Positions 52,263-62,387 are shown, counted from the stretch's first letter. The stretch: 64,000 bases of DNA from an uncultured Duncaniella sp. (GCA_958352885.1 CATWQI010000002.1:248001-312000); one strand, 5' to 3'. Made by a program: numbers and translations. The notes: a model not told the origin generated them from the letters alone.

Positions 52263-54443
52263 TTAGAGATTCTTATTGAAGTAATCAATTAGTCGTGAGT
52301 ATACGGAGAGACGTGCGTTGCACTGGTAGATGGAATGGTTCATGTTGGGATACAGGAACATATCACACCATCGTCCGCTCGCTTGCAGGCGTGACACATA
52401 CTGCATGGTGTTCATGAGATGCACATTGTCATCGGCGGTGCCGTGCATTATCAGCAGTGGTATGTTCATGTTCTCCACTGCATTAATAGGAGCCGACTTC
52501 TCGTAGCCTTCTTCGTTTTCCTTAGGTGTGAGCATGTAACGTTCGGCATAGATGGAGTCGTAGTAACGCCAGTCTGTCACAGGGGCTACAGCCACGGCTG
52601 CGGCAAACGGATTGTCGGGGGTTGAGATAGCCATAAGTGTCTCGTAGCCTCCATAGCTCCATCCGGTGATACCGATTCGGGATCCGTCCACATAGGGGAG
52701 TGATGCCGCATAGCGGGCAGCTCCCTGCTGGTCTATTGTTTCGTAATGACCCAGATTCTTGTACACTACGGTTTCCCATGCGCGTCCTCTCCCTCCGGTA
52801 CCGCGAGGGTCAACGCACAGCACTATGTAACCTTGTGTGGCTGCGTAGTTCATCCAGTCGATTTGCCAGTTGTCAAGCACCTGCTGAGAGCCTGGACCGC
52901 TGTATTGGTACATGATTACAGGGTATTTTCTGGATGCGGAGAAGTCGTTTGGCTTTATCATGTAGGCGTTCATGGTGACACCTTCGGCTGTGGTGACGGT
53001 CAGGAACTCTTTCTTGGGTGCTGACGCATAGCGCGAGGCGGCATCCTTGTTCTCCTCAAGCACTCGCACCTGCTTGTCGGCAATGGTGTAGAGTATGTAG
53101 GATGGGGGAGTGGTGGAATTGCTGTAATTTACAGTGTAGTAGTTCATCGAGGGGGTGAACCATACCGATGCGCTCCCCTTGTCGGGAGTGATGTTTTTTG
53201 CCACTCCTTTTGCGTCGATGCGTGATACCACACGGTTGACGGGACCGCTTACGGTCGACTGATAGTAGTGGTTTCCTTTGGCATCGCTTCCATAGTAGGC
53301 TGTCACGTCATAGTCGCCGGATGTGATTTGGCGTGTCATGGAACCTGCGTAGGAGTACTGGTAGGCATGGGTGTACCCGCTGCGGGCAGACAGTATCACG
53401 AAGTTGTCGGCATTGAACCTGATATCCTCGTAGGTACACGGTTCAATCCAGGCGTTGTCCTCCTCTACCATGAGCGATTTGGACACGTTGGAGCGAGGGT
53501 TGACTGAAAATATCTCCATGCGGTTCTGGGCACGGTTGAGTGTCACGGCTATAAGCCTGTCAGGTGAGCCTCCGTACTGGATGCGCGGGATATATTCGAT
53601 TTTTTCATCGGGGAGAGTGATGTTTTTGGTCTTGCGGTTGTCCACGTCGTAGCTGTGGATGGTCACAGTCGAGTTCGGCTCTCCTGCCACGGGGTATTTG
53701 TATGTGAAATCTCCCGGGTAGAGGGCATATTGTTTCATTGGGTCGCAGGTGCCTTCGTAGAGCGGGAAGGAATAGGCGGGGACTGAGCTCTCGTTGTATT
53801 TGAGATATGATAGGGTCATGTTGTCAGGCGCCCATGCCATCGAGCTTGCCGATGTGAATTCCTCCTCATACACCCAGTCAGGCACTCCGTTGATTATGCT
53901 GTCGATTTTGCCGTCGGTAGTGACAGGCACTTCGGTGTCAAAATCTATTTTTTTGAGGTAAATGTTGTTGTCGTCCGCCACAAACGCCACCATTCTGCCG
54001 TCGGGTGAGAATAGAGGTGCGCGTTGATACTCGTGGGTTGAGGATAGCGGACGCATTATGCGTGTGCGTATCTCGTATACATAGTATTTTGCCTTGAACG
54101 AATGGCGGTATATGGGGGTGCTCCCTATGTGGACTATGATTTTGGAACCGTCGGGACTCAGACGGTATCCCTCGATATGGTCAATCTTGTTTTCACGGGT
54201 GTTGGTGATATCCATCACGGTCTCTATTTCCGCGCCAGTCTTGGTATCGTACTTCACTATTCGTTTGGCGTCATTGGTCATGGCAAGATAACTCAGACCG
54301 TCGGGCAGGTAATCGGGTTTGGCTACAGTATTTGTCCGGTTCATCGGCCATACGTATGGAGCCAATTCTTTAATATCTGTATTGGCTGCCGATATGCTTG
54401 ATGAGGCAGCCAAAGCAATGATTGCGATGATGGATGATTTCAT
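52263..54443 (-). CDS. Dipeptidyl peptidase IV-like serine protease (family S9)
   Basis: The 726-residue protein has a signal peptide (MKSSIIAIIALAASSSISA), an N-terminal beta-propeller of the DPPIV_N type (about 40-480) and a C-terminal alpha/beta hydrolase. Catalytic motifs are GITGWSYGGYETL (Ser), HGTADDNVHLMN (Asp) and NMNHSIYQ (His), all present. It should cut Xaa-Pro or Xaa-Ala dipeptides from N-termini in the periplasm. ATG 54443 gives the signal peptide at the N-terminus. It is intact, with no visible defect. Confidence 0.93.
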   Translation of the reverse strand: MKSSIIAIIALAASSSISAANTDIKELAPYVWPMNRTNTVAKPDYLPDGLSYLAMTNDAKRIVKYDTKTGAEIETVMDITNTRENKIDHIEGYRLSPDGSKIIVHIGSTPIYRHSFKAKYYVYEIRTRIMRPLSSTHEYQRAPLFSPDGRMVAFVADDNNIYLKKIDFDTEVPVTTDGKIDSIINGVPDWVYEEEFTSASSMAWAPDNMTLSYLKYNESSVPAYSFPLYEGTCDPMKQYALYPGDFTYKYPVAGEPNSTVTIHSYDVDNRKTKNITLPDEKIEYIPRIQYGGSPDRLIAVTLNRAQNRMEIFSVNPRSNVSKSLMVEEDNAWIEPCTYEDIRFNADNFVILSARSGYTHAYQYSYAGSMTRQITSGDYDVTAYYGSDAKGNHYYQSTVSGPVNRVVSRIDAKGVAKNITPDKGSASVWFTPSMNYYTVNYSNSTTPPSYILYTIADKQVRVLEENKDAASRYASAPKKEFLTVTTAEGVTMNAYMIKPNDFSASRKYPVIMYQYSGPGSQQVLDNWQIDWMNYAATQGYIVLCVDPRGTGGRGRAWETVVYKNLGHYETIDQQGAARYAASLPYVDGSRIGITGWSYGGYETLMAISTPDNPFAAAVAVAPVTDWRYYDSIYAERYMLTPKENEEGYEKSAPINAVENMNIPLLIMHGTADDNVHLMNTMQYVSRLQASGRWCDMFLYPNMNHSIYQCNARLSVYSRLIDYFNKNL

Positions 54444-54516
54444 TTCAGTCGGGTAAATTCTTGAAAGTTTAAACAACTGTTAATGTAGGATGGTTGAAGT
54501 CCTTGGCGATAACATT

Positions 54517-56052
54517 TCAGAAAAGTGTCAGCTGGGCTTCGTTGTCGTTTACCGGGCGTCGCGGCGGCTCATGGTAACCGAAGTCCGGGTCATCTTTTTT
54601 GCCGGATGCGAACCAGTCGGTATTGTCCAGCGATGAGTCTATGCGCACTTTTTTAGGGCGACCTCGACGGCGTTGCTGCCGAGGCTCTGAACCTGGGATG
54701 TCAAGAGTGGTGTCAGTGTCGCCGGACGGAGTGTCGCCGGTTTCGTCACGTTGAGCTTGCGTGATGGCGGCTTTGGTGGTTTCAAGGCGGGAGCGGAGAG
54801 CTCTGATTTCCTCATTAAGGCTATGCTCGCTGGTTGCGTGGTTGTAGAGATTGTTCTCTATGGTGTGACGCAGTGATTCATTCTCTTTCGTGAGTTCGTT
54901 GATGCGCTTGGTGTTTTCGGCTATCTTGGCATCTTTGCGTGCCTTGAGCTTCTCGAAGCTGTCGAGTTGCTGCTGAATCTGGGTGATGGCGATTTCCTGC
55001 TCCTCATGGGTTTTCTTAAGCTCATTGCGGGCTGCGGCATTCTCGTTACGCAGGTCGTTGATTAGCACGTCGCTCACCTGAATCTTGGTCTGGAGCTGCT
55101 GTGCCATGGCTTCCTTGGCTTTTACTTCCTCCTCGAGCCGGCGGCGTTCGGTCTCGAGCTCCTCACATTTTGCTTCGAGCGATTTGAGCACTTCAGCCTG
55201 TTTCTGGCATTCTGCTTCGAATTTCCGGCAGTTCTCCTCGAGTTCTACCTCGCCGGTGCACACGGATTCATCAGAGTCAGATAGCTTTTTCAACTCCTTT
55301 TCCAGTTCGTCTATGCGGCTGTTTGCCTTGTCAAGCAGGGCGGTGTCAACGGGAAGTTTCTTTTTGGTATAAATTCGCTCCTTCTCCTCGTTGAGACGTG
55401 CCACCTGTGTTTCGAGGTCATTGATTCTGTCGAGCATCGCGCGTTTTTGCCGGTCTACACTCAACTGCAGTCGTCGGTTTTCCTTGCGCAGTGACTCGGT
55501 GTCGGCGCTCCCTGATTCCAGTTGCTCTATCCTGTCGGTGAGATGTTTACGCTCCTCATTCCAGGCTTGTTGCGGGGAGATGGGATGGATTGTTTTCTTG
55601 ATTCTGTCCTTGAGCGAATCAGCTATGGAATCGACGATGTACTTACGCTGGGCGTCGGTGGAAAGGCTTGTTTTCACAAAATCCGGCTGCTGCTCGTTGA
55701 AGAGCTTTATCACGGCGTCGAATAAGTCCGCCGGGAGCGTCTCATCGGAAATATCCGATGTCACAGCCTTGTCGGCAGATGACCCGGCATTCTGCGATGG
55801 CTTGTCGGACGAAGTGCTTTGCCGTTCAGAACAATGGCTGTTATTTGGCTCGTTCTTCGAACTTCCCTTTTGGGGGTTCGGATGCCTGCGCTTGGATGTA
55901 GCGGGTGTATTGTCGTCAGTGCGTTCGGGCGTTTTGACCGTCGGGGTACCGTCCACGGCATAGGTGGGAAGGGCGGAATCGTAGTCGCCATCTTCCTCTT
56001 CCTCCTCCGGCGAAAAGCCGAATGCACGTTTCATTCCGTTCCAGAAAGACAT
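54517..56052 (-). CDS. Coiled-coil protein with AT-hook-like and clamp-binding-like motifs
   Basis: The 511-residue protein starts MSFWNGMKRAFGFSPEEEEE, has a disordered polar stretch (about 30-100), a short folded segment (LPADLFDAVIKLFNEQQPDF, about 105-160) and then continuous coiled coil (about 165-430) with heptad Leu/Glu/Lys patterns. Near the end RRRGRPKKVR resembles an AT-hook, and the final residues are QLTLF, the bacterial sliding-clamp binding motif (QLxLF) at the exact C-terminus. Function is unknown; a DNA-replication or nucleoid role is inferred from those motifs only. Confidence 0.8.
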   Translation of the reverse strand: MSFWNGMKRAFGFSPEEEEEDGDYDSALPTYAVDGTPTVKTPERTDDNTPATSKRRHPNPQKGSSKNEPNNSHCSERQSTSSDKPSQNAGSSADKAVTSDISDETLPADLFDAVIKLFNEQQPDFVKTSLSTDAQRKYIVDSIADSLKDRIKKTIHPISPQQAWNEERKHLTDRIEQLESGSADTESLRKENRRLQLSVDRQKRAMLDRINDLETQVARLNEEKERIYTKKKLPVDTALLDKANSRIDELEKELKKLSDSDESVCTGEVELEENCRKFEAECQKQAEVLKSLEAKCEELETERRRLEEEVKAKEAMAQQLQTKIQVSDVLINDLRNENAAARNELKKTHEEQEIAITQIQQQLDSFEKLKARKDAKIAENTKRINELTKENESLRHTIENNLYNHATSEHSLNEEIRALRSRLETTKAAITQAQRDETGDTPSGDTDTTLDIPGSEPRQQRRRGRPKKVRIDSSLDNTDWFASGKKDDPDFGYHEPPRRPVNDNEAQLTLF

Positions 56053-56186
56053 ATATTTGCTAGTGTTTAGTGTATGCCGGGTTTCGGCTTTAAGGTGTAG
56101 TTATGTGCAAAGTTAACTTAAAAAATTTAATCTGCAATGCAAACGTGGTTAAAACAGACCGATTAGCTGTGTTTTTTAGTTATTTA

Positions 56187-56218
56187 TTTTGTTATTTCCG
56201 TAAAAGGCTGTAAATTTG
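56187..56218 (+). promoter_or_regulatory. Promoter of the phosphohexomutase gene
   Basis: TTTTG (56187-56191), a 19-base spacer and TAAATTTG (56211-56218) match the consensus, giving a leader of about 70 bases. Confidence 0.7.
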
Positions 56219-56296
56219 CCTTGAGTCATCAATTCGTATATTAACGACTTGGCAAGTAACGACTACTGAACATAATATACCTCACAAATAACGAAT

Positions 56297-58048
56297 ATGG
56301 AAAACGAACAATTGTTAAAAGAGGTCACCGAGAAGGCCAAAGTATGGCTCGGTGACGGTTATGATGAAGAAACTCGCCAGGAGGTGCAGCGTATGCTCGA
56401 CAACGAGGATAAGACCGAACTGATAGAGTGCTTCTATAAGGACCTTGAATTTGGTACCGGAGGTCTGCGCGGTATCATGGGCGCAGGTACAAACCGCATG
56501 AACATTTACACAGTGGGTGCTGCTACTCAGGGATTGGCAAATTATCTGAAGGAGGCTTTCAAGGATCTTCCCGAAATCAGCGTTGCCGTCGGTCACGACG
56601 TGCGTAACAACTCTCGCAAGTTTGCCGAAATCGTAGCTGACATCTTCTCTGCCAACGGCATTAAAGTATATCTTTTTGACAGCTTCCGCCCGACTCCCGA
56701 ACTTTCATTCGCCATACGTCACTTCGGTTGTCAGAGCGGCGTGAATATCACTGCTTCCCACAACCCGAAAATCTATAACGGTTACAAGGCTTACTGGGAG
56801 GACGGTGCTCAGATTATCGCTCCTCACGATGTCAATATCATCGACCATGTGAACCGCATCAAGAGCGTCAGCGAAATCAAGTTTGAAGGCGACAAGTCCA
56901 AGATTCAGATAGTAGGCGCTGAGGTCGACAATGAATTCCTCGCAGCCATCAAGGGGCTCTCGCTCAGTCCTGATGTGATAGAGCGTCACAAGGATTTGAA
57001 AATAGTATACACACCTATCCACGGAACCGGTGTGAACCTAATCCCCGACTCGCTCCGCAATTATGGCTTCACCAACATCATCCATGTCCCCGAACAGGAC
57101 GTGCCGAGCGGTGATTTCCCCACAGTTGAGTCCCCGAACCCCGAGGTTCCCTCGGCAATGGCAATGGCTATCGCCAAGGCTAAGGAGGTGGATGCCGACA
57201 TTGTGATGGCTTCCGACCCCGATGCTGACCGTATCGGTTGCGTAATCCGCGACAACAACGGTGAATATGTGCTGCTCAACGGCAACCAGATTGTGATGAT
57301 TCTGCTTAACTACATCATCACCCGCAATCAGGAGCTCGGTCGTCTGAAAGGCAATGAGTTCGTTGTAAAGACTATCGTTACCACCGAGGTTATCAAGTCA
57401 ATCTGCGATGCTATGAATGTCCGCATGTTCGACTGCTATACCGGTTTCAAGTGGATTGCCGCAGTGATACGTGACAATGAGGATGTGCTCCGCTACATCG
57501 GCGGCGGCGAGGAGAGCTACGGTTTCCTCGCAGAGACTTTCGCTCGTGACAAGGACGCAGTTTCAGCTGTCTCTCTCATGGCAGAGGCTTGCGCATGGGC
57601 AAAGGACAAGGGGATGGACTTCCAGGCTATGCTTGCCGACATCTACCTTAAGTATGGTTACAGCCACGAGGTAGGCATCTCTGTAGTGCGCCCCGGCAAG
57701 AGCGGAGCTGAGGAAATACAGGCTATGATGAAGAATTTCCGTGAGAATCCGCCTAAGTCACTCGCCGGAAGCCCGGTTGAGGTTATCAAGGATTACGCTA
57801 CCCTTGACCTCACACATGTCTCTGACGGTAAGGTTGAGAAGATGGACTTCCCCACCACTTCCAATGTTCTCCAGTACTTTACTGCCGACAATTCCAAGGT
57901 ATCAGTACGTCCCTCGGGAACCGAGCCTAAGATTAAGTTCTATATCGAGGTGAAGGTGCCCATGGCAAAGGTAGAGGATTACAGTGCCTGTGGCGTAGAA
58001 GCTGAGAAGAAAGTCGCAGCCATCAAGAAGGACCTCGGCATAGATTAA
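56297..58048 (+). CDS. Phospho-sugar mutase (phosphoglucomutase/phosphomannomutase)
   Basis: The 583-residue alpha-D-phosphohexomutase interconverts hexose 1- and 6-phosphates. Signatures are GTGGLRGIMGAGTNRMN, the phosphoserine loop TASHNP (near residue 153), the magnesium site ASDPDADRIG, the sugar-binding GGGEESYG and the C-terminal phosphate-binding RPSGTEPKIKFY. Length fits the long PGM/PMM type of Bacteroidetes. Whether it prefers glucose or mannose cannot be told. A terminator follows 58 bases later. Confidence 0.95.
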   Translation: MENEQLLKEVTEKAKVWLGDGYDEETRQEVQRMLDNEDKTELIECFYKDLEFGTGGLRGIMGAGTNRMNIYTVGAATQGLANYLKEAFKDLPEISVAVGHDVRNNSRKFAEIVADIFSANGIKVYLFDSFRPTPELSFAIRHFGCQSGVNITASHNPKIYNGYKAYWEDGAQIIAPHDVNIIDHVNRIKSVSEIKFEGDKSKIQIVGAEVDNEFLAAIKGLSLSPDVIERHKDLKIVYTPIHGTGVNLIPDSLRNYGFTNIIHVPEQDVPSGDFPTVESPNPEVPSAMAMAIAKAKEVDADIVMASDPDADRIGCVIRDNNGEYVLLNGNQIVMILLNYIITRNQELGRLKGNEFVVKTIVTTEVIKSICDAMNVRMFDCYTGFKWIAAVIRDNEDVLRYIGGGEESYGFLAETFARDKDAVSAVSLMAEACAWAKDKGMDFQAMLADIYLKYGYSHEVGISVVRPGKSGAEEIQAMMKNFRENPPKSLAGSPVEVIKDYATLDLTHVSDGKVEKMDFPTTSNVLQYFTADNSKVSVRPSGTEPKIKFYIEVKVPMAKVEDYSACGVEAEKKVAAIKKDLGID

Positions 58049-58106
58049 TATGAGCTGAAAATGGCTTGATAGCCGAAGCATATTGCATTTAGCATAATCA
58101 CTAAAG

Positions 58107-58139
58107 AGGCTGCCTGACAAGTTTAGGCGGCCTTTTTTT
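58107..58139 (+). terminator. Terminator of the phosphohexomutase gene
   Basis: AGGCTGCCT (58107-58115) and AGGCGGCCT (58125-58133) form a hairpin with one mismatch, followed by TTTTTTT. Confidence 0.85.
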
Positions 58140-58170
58140 CTATCATTCTGACGTGTAAAAAAGCTGCCGG

Positions 58171-58226
58171 AAAGTGAACTGAGCCCCAAAAGTTTAACAC
58201 AAAACTTTTGGGGCTCAGTTCACTTT
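58171..58226. repeat. Perfect 25-bp-arm inverted repeat
   Basis: The 25 bases at 58171-58195 (AAAGTGAACTGAGCCCC...) are exactly complementary to 58202-58226 around a 6-base spacer (aacaca). No T-tract follows at once. It lies between two ordinary terminators and is not explained by them. Confidence 0.85.
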
Positions 58227-58287
58227 GTTTGTTCGACCGCATTTTTGGGGATATTGATTTTGTCGCCGGTCTCTGATAGCGTGCGGT

Positions 58288-58334
58288 TAAAAGAGAGCCA
58301 CCGGAAGACCCGTTCGTTGGGATTTCCGGTGGCT
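58288..58334 (-). terminator. Terminator of the GH105/GH106 cluster
   Basis: AGCCACCGGAA (58296-58306) and TTCCGGTGGCT (58324-58334) pair; on the minus strand CTCTTTTAA follows. It lies 49 bases past the GH105 stop codon and would end the glycan cluster transcript. Confidence 0.82.
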
Positions 58335-58382
58335 TAAATGTTGTATGCCGGAGGCTATACTATTCCTCCTTCTCGGTGACTA

Positions 58383-59522
58383 TTACTTCAGCTTGTACAC
58401 TTCGGTTCCTGCAAGGAGGAAGCAGCCTGTGCCGAAGTCGTCGAAGTCGGGTACTGAGTCGTATGCCACGGGCTGACCGTCTTTCGGCTCTTTGCCTGTG
58501 CCCTGTACATAGCCGAGGTAGCCGTTCTCATGCACGGCGTCATTGACCATTGCGTTCCATGCCTTGGTGATGACGGGGAGGTATTTCTCACGGTCAAGTA
58601 TGCCGTTGTTGACACCCCATGCCATACCGTAGACGAAGAGGGCGGTACCTGTAAGTTCCTTGCCGCCGAAATTGCTTTCGTCATGCAGGCTCACGTTCCA
58701 GAATCCGTCGTTGCGCTGGCATTTTACGAGCGCTTCGCACATAGTCTTGAGGTCCTTGATGTAATCAGCGCGGTGGGGATCGTCGGCGGGGATTTCATCC
58801 AGTGCGCGGACGAGAGCCGCTACCACCCAGCCGTTGCCGCGTGACCAGTAGCAGTTCTTGCCGTTAGGCTCCTTGTAAGGGGGCACGAAGTCAGCGTCAC
58901 GCCACCACAGACCTTCCTTCTCGTTGAAAAGACCGCCTGCGAGGGTGTTGCGTGTCCAGCTGTACATTTCCCATGCCTTGTCGTTGTAGCGGGTGTCGCC
59001 TGTAGTTTTGGCGAGTTTGGTAAGCACGGGCATGCCCATCTGTATGGCGTCAATCCATGTCCAGTCATCCACCTGGGGGGTGTTGACGAGCATGTTCATA
59101 GTGCCTTTTGTCTTGGTGAGCATGTGAGGCTGGGGTGTGAGGCGGTAGAGGTCGATGTATGTCTGAGCGGCGCAGTAGTTGTCGGCGTTGCGTGTGGTAG
59201 TGTCGTCACGGCGGAAGCCCCACTTGTGGGTGTCAGCCCATTCGTAAGCATAATCATAGTAACGGTTGGCGGGATAGATGGAGTGGAGCGCCATCAGACC
59301 TTCGAAGTATATGCCACGGGTCCAGATGTTTGCCTCGTACACTTTCTTGCGGGAATAGTAGGGTATGCCTTCATATGGGTCCGGATGCTTCTTCATGTAG
59401 TGGTCGTTGACCTTGATGAGCGTTTTGAGTGTTTGCTCACGCGGGGGAAGTTCCTGTTTGGTCGCTCCGAACACAGGTACGGACAGTATGGCTGCCAGAG
59501 CGAGAAGTGCTAATTTTTTCAT
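58383..59522 (-). CDS. GH105 unsaturated uronyl hydrolase
   Basis: The 379-residue protein has a signal peptide (MKKLALLALAAILSVPVFG) and the (alpha/alpha)6 barrel of GH105. The catalytic Asp region DDWTWIDAIQMG, the aromatic patch YWSRGNGWVVAAL and CQRNDGFWNVSL are characteristic. These enzymes remove the unsaturated uronic acid from oligosaccharides made by pectin or other uronate lyases. It is the last gene of a cluster with GH106 upstream (gap 72 bases), which fits rhamnogalacturonan-type substrates. Confidence 0.9.
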   Translation of the reverse strand: MKKLALLALAAILSVPVFGATKQELPPREQTLKTLIKVNDHYMKKHPDPYEGIPYYSRKKVYEANIWTRGIYFEGLMALHSIYPANRYYDYAYEWADTHKWGFRRDDTTTRNADNYCAAQTYIDLYRLTPQPHMLTKTKGTMNMLVNTPQVDDWTWIDAIQMGMPVLTKLAKTTGDTRYNDKAWEMYSWTRNTLAGGLFNEKEGLWWRDADFVPPYKEPNGKNCYWSRGNGWVVAALVRALDEIPADDPHRADYIKDLKTMCEALVKCQRNDGFWNVSLHDESNFGGKELTGTALFVYGMAWGVNNGILDREKYLPVITKAWNAMVNDAVHENGYLGYVQGTGKEPKDGQPVAYDSVPDFDDFGTGCFLLAGTEVYKLK

Positions 59523-59594
59523 TGGTAGTTGATGTGATTGTGATATAATGAATTGATTTGTTCAGGAGTTGTCTGTATCATGGACGGCGTGTCG

Positions 59595-62387
59595 TTACTT
59601 GGACAAGGTGAGCGGTATGAGGCTCACTGTGGAGTTCAGTCCTGAGGGCACTGTCTCCCAGTCGCCGAAGCTGAATTGGCGTTCGTTGGTGACGCTTGCG
59701 ATGTTGGCATCCTTGAATATACGCCATTTTACGCCGCGGCGCTCATAGTCGGCTATGCGGTTTGCCTGAAGGTTTGTCACATCGATTTCGAGACGGTTGT
59801 CACCTGCACGGAGCCATTTGCCTATGTTGAGGCGGAACGGTACATTCCAGGCGGTGCCTGCATACTCGCCATTGACGTAGACTCTTGCGCTTTCACGCAC
59901 GTCGCCGAGGTCGAGCATCCACTCGTCGGCTGCGGAAGGGTCGGAAAGATTGAAATCGACGGTGTAACGTGCTGTGCCGACGTTGACCTTGGCGTTAGCA
60001 TCCGGCAGGTTGCACCACTGTGTCAGTGTGTCGGTGGCAAACTCTCCAGCTATCGCCGGCTGGCTTTCGGGGAAGGATATTTTCCACCCCTTGTCAAGCG
60101 CTACCGGTGTGCCTGCCGACTCCACATACTGCCAGGGAGTCATTGCTATGTCGGTGCCGGGGAATGTCTTGAGCAGAAGTGATTCGCCGGGAGCGAGCTG
60201 GAGGCGCACGAGAGTGTTGCCGTTCTCATCTTTGCGGAGCTGCGCCATGCCTGACTTCCCTGTCACAGGGTCGAAGATTTCTGCTGCACCGGCATCGGTG
60301 GCAAGTTTGACCCATCCGTTGAGCGGTGAGTTGGTAAGCATGGAGATGAAATAATTGTGACCGCCCGCTTCGTTGGTGCGGCGTATCATCATGGCATGGT
60401 TGTCGGTACGGAGTGTCTCTGGCTTTACGCCGGTGAGGGGGAGGGTGGATGCAAAGTCGGCTCCGGTGATAAATTTCCCTTTGCCGGCGCTTACGGTGCG
60501 GGGTGCTGAGGTTTCGCCGGGCAGACGGGTGGCAAGCTCCTTGAATTCTTTGCGGCGCTGCTCCAGATGTCCGAATCCGGGCACATCCTCAGGTTGCGAG
60601 CCTACGAATACCACAGTGGCGCCCTGTTCGGCAAGCGAGAGAAGGTGGGAGAGGGTGGACGGCTGCATGAGCTTGACGGGGGGTACGACAACAGCCTTGA
60701 AGCGTGCTTTACCGTCACCGCTGACAGTGCCGTCCGGGTTCACTTTGAGAGATGCGAGAAGCTTGTCAGACACATAGTCGACATCGTAACCGGCGTTGAT
60801 GATTTCATTGACTGCGCGTTTCACCTCGGGCATGCGCACATCCATCTTGTGGATGTCGAACATTAGGTAGGGTGCTCCGTCCTGCTGGTACCATATATCT
60901 TCCAGCGGGAAGTAGAGCAGGAAGTCATTGTCAGGCTCCCCGGCGCTCAGGAATGCCTGGCAGCGGGTTATGTAGCGGAACAGTTCGCCGGCATCACCCC
61001 ATATCGAGTTGGTGGGCGACATGTTGATGGAGGCATAGAACATCCATCCTGGGAAATCCACTCCTTTCGGAGAGTAGGGTGCGCCATGGAAATATACGTG
61101 GTTGACACCTGAGCACAGCATCTGGTCTATTTCCGGCTTGCAGCGTGCGAGAGAGGTGCGGAAATGCTGGGTAAGCCAGGTGAGAGTTTCGGCGGACGTG
61201 AGATTTTTGCCGGTGACATGAGCTGCCGACGATGCGAATTTCAGCACAGCCGGGTCAGCGTCGCTGGGGCGCGAGGCTCCGTTGCGTACAAGACCGGGGA
61301 TATCGAAGTCGGTCTGTCCGAAGGATTCGCATTCGGGTATGTCTACTGCGGCGTAGAGGTCGATGATGTTGGCGGGTGAACCATGTGACTGGTTACGGAT
61401 TCTTACCCCCTTGCTGTTAGCCCAGTCAGTCCACACTTTGGTGAAATTCTCATAGAGCATGCGTGCGAGGGTGCTGCGGTAGTCGCGGAGCACTCGTGAG
61501 CGGAGGTCGGAGCTTTCGGTGCCGGCAAACTCGGGGAGATACATCTGGAGCTTGTAGCCGTGCTCACGTTCAAACTCGTCGAAAAGTTTGTCGTCCCAGT
61601 CCGAACCGTACACTTCGTAGGAGTCGTTGAAAAATGTGTTGGGGAGTATATCTTTCCTGCCTGCGAACGCACGGTCGAATTTGTCAAGGTAGCTCTTCAC
61701 CGACACGCTGTCGTAATGGTTGAGCACATATCCTTCTCCTCCCGGTGCCGCGCGTTTCACTTTCTGGAATGTGCGACCGGAGAAGAGGGCATAGATTTTC
61801 CAGTCCCCCTTTGGTGCTTTCCAGTTGAGCAGTGAGTCCTTGCCGACATGCTTTGTCACGTCGATGCGCTTGTCACCGTTGGCTGCCACGACTGCCTGTA
61901 GTTTTGCTACCGGCTGCTGGCGTGCGTCCGATACCTTTATCTTGTCGGCAAGTTTTTTCCCACCTTTCAGTTCCCATGTTTCTATAATCTGTTTCTGGGC
62001 GCTTTCACGGGTGGTCACGTCCGGTCCTCCGAACGGCCAGCCTGTTCCGTTGTTCATATCTATCTGGAGTCCGAGACGTTTAGCCTCGGCAATGTTATGG
62101 GCAAGCATATCCATCCATTTGTCTGACAGATAGATGATGTCGTTGGCTTCATTTCCCTGCACTCCGTAGATAGGGGTGATTTCCACGCCTCCGAGTCCTT
62201 TTTTCGCAAATTCCTCGAGGTTATAAGTGATGCCTTCCTTGTCCACGGCGCTTCCGAGCCACCACCAGCGTACGAAGGGGCGGTTTTCGACAGTTTCCGG
62301 GTACCAGTCAGTCACTTCGGCGTTCACCGTCAGGGCTCCTGTGGCGCAGACGGCGGCTGTCAATATTATTCGGTCAAATATTTTCAT
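59595..62387 (-). CDS. GH106 alpha-L-rhamnosidase
   Basis: The 930-residue protein has a signal peptide (MKIFDRIILTAAVCATGALT) and the GH106 signature regions: RPFVRWWWLGSAVDKEGITY, GLGGVEITPIYGV, LGLQIDMNNGTGWPFGGP and NDSYEVYGSDWDD. The C-terminal part has jelly-roll segments (RVYVNGEYAGTAWNVPFRL) usual for this family. It should release L-rhamnose from plant glycans such as rhamnogalacturonan. Its start is 15 bases from the upstream gene, so they are one operon. Confidence 0.93.
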   Translation of the reverse strand: MKIFDRIILTAAVCATGALTVNAEVTDWYPETVENRPFVRWWWLGSAVDKEGITYNLEEFAKKGLGGVEITPIYGVQGNEANDIIYLSDKWMDMLAHNIAEAKRLGLQIDMNNGTGWPFGGPDVTTRESAQKQIIETWELKGGKKLADKIKVSDARQQPVAKLQAVVAANGDKRIDVTKHVGKDSLLNWKAPKGDWKIYALFSGRTFQKVKRAAPGGEGYVLNHYDSVSVKSYLDKFDRAFAGRKDILPNTFFNDSYEVYGSDWDDKLFDEFEREHGYKLQMYLPEFAGTESSDLRSRVLRDYRSTLARMLYENFTKVWTDWANSKGVRIRNQSHGSPANIIDLYAAVDIPECESFGQTDFDIPGLVRNGASRPSDADPAVLKFASSAAHVTGKNLTSAETLTWLTQHFRTSLARCKPEIDQMLCSGVNHVYFHGAPYSPKGVDFPGWMFYASINMSPTNSIWGDAGELFRYITRCQAFLSAGEPDNDFLLYFPLEDIWYQQDGAPYLMFDIHKMDVRMPEVKRAVNEIINAGYDVDYVSDKLLASLKVNPDGTVSGDGKARFKAVVVPPVKLMQPSTLSHLLSLAEQGATVVFVGSQPEDVPGFGHLEQRRKEFKELATRLPGETSAPRTVSAGKGKFITGADFASTLPLTGVKPETLRTDNHAMMIRRTNEAGGHNYFISMLTNSPLNGWVKLATDAGAAEIFDPVTGKSGMAQLRKDENGNTLVRLQLAPGESLLLKTFPGTDIAMTPWQYVESAGTPVALDKGWKISFPESQPAIAGEFATDTLTQWCNLPDANAKVNVGTARYTVDFNLSDPSAADEWMLDLGDVRESARVYVNGEYAGTAWNVPFRLNIGKWLRAGDNRLEIDVTNLQANRIADYERRGVKWRIFKDANIASVTNERQFSFGDWETVPSGLNSTVSLIPLTLSK

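Noticed and set aside
55391..55963. Plus-strand 190-residue frame inside the coiled-coil gene
   Set aside because: It is a Ser/Leu-rich shadow of coiled-coil codons and lacks start signals or domains.
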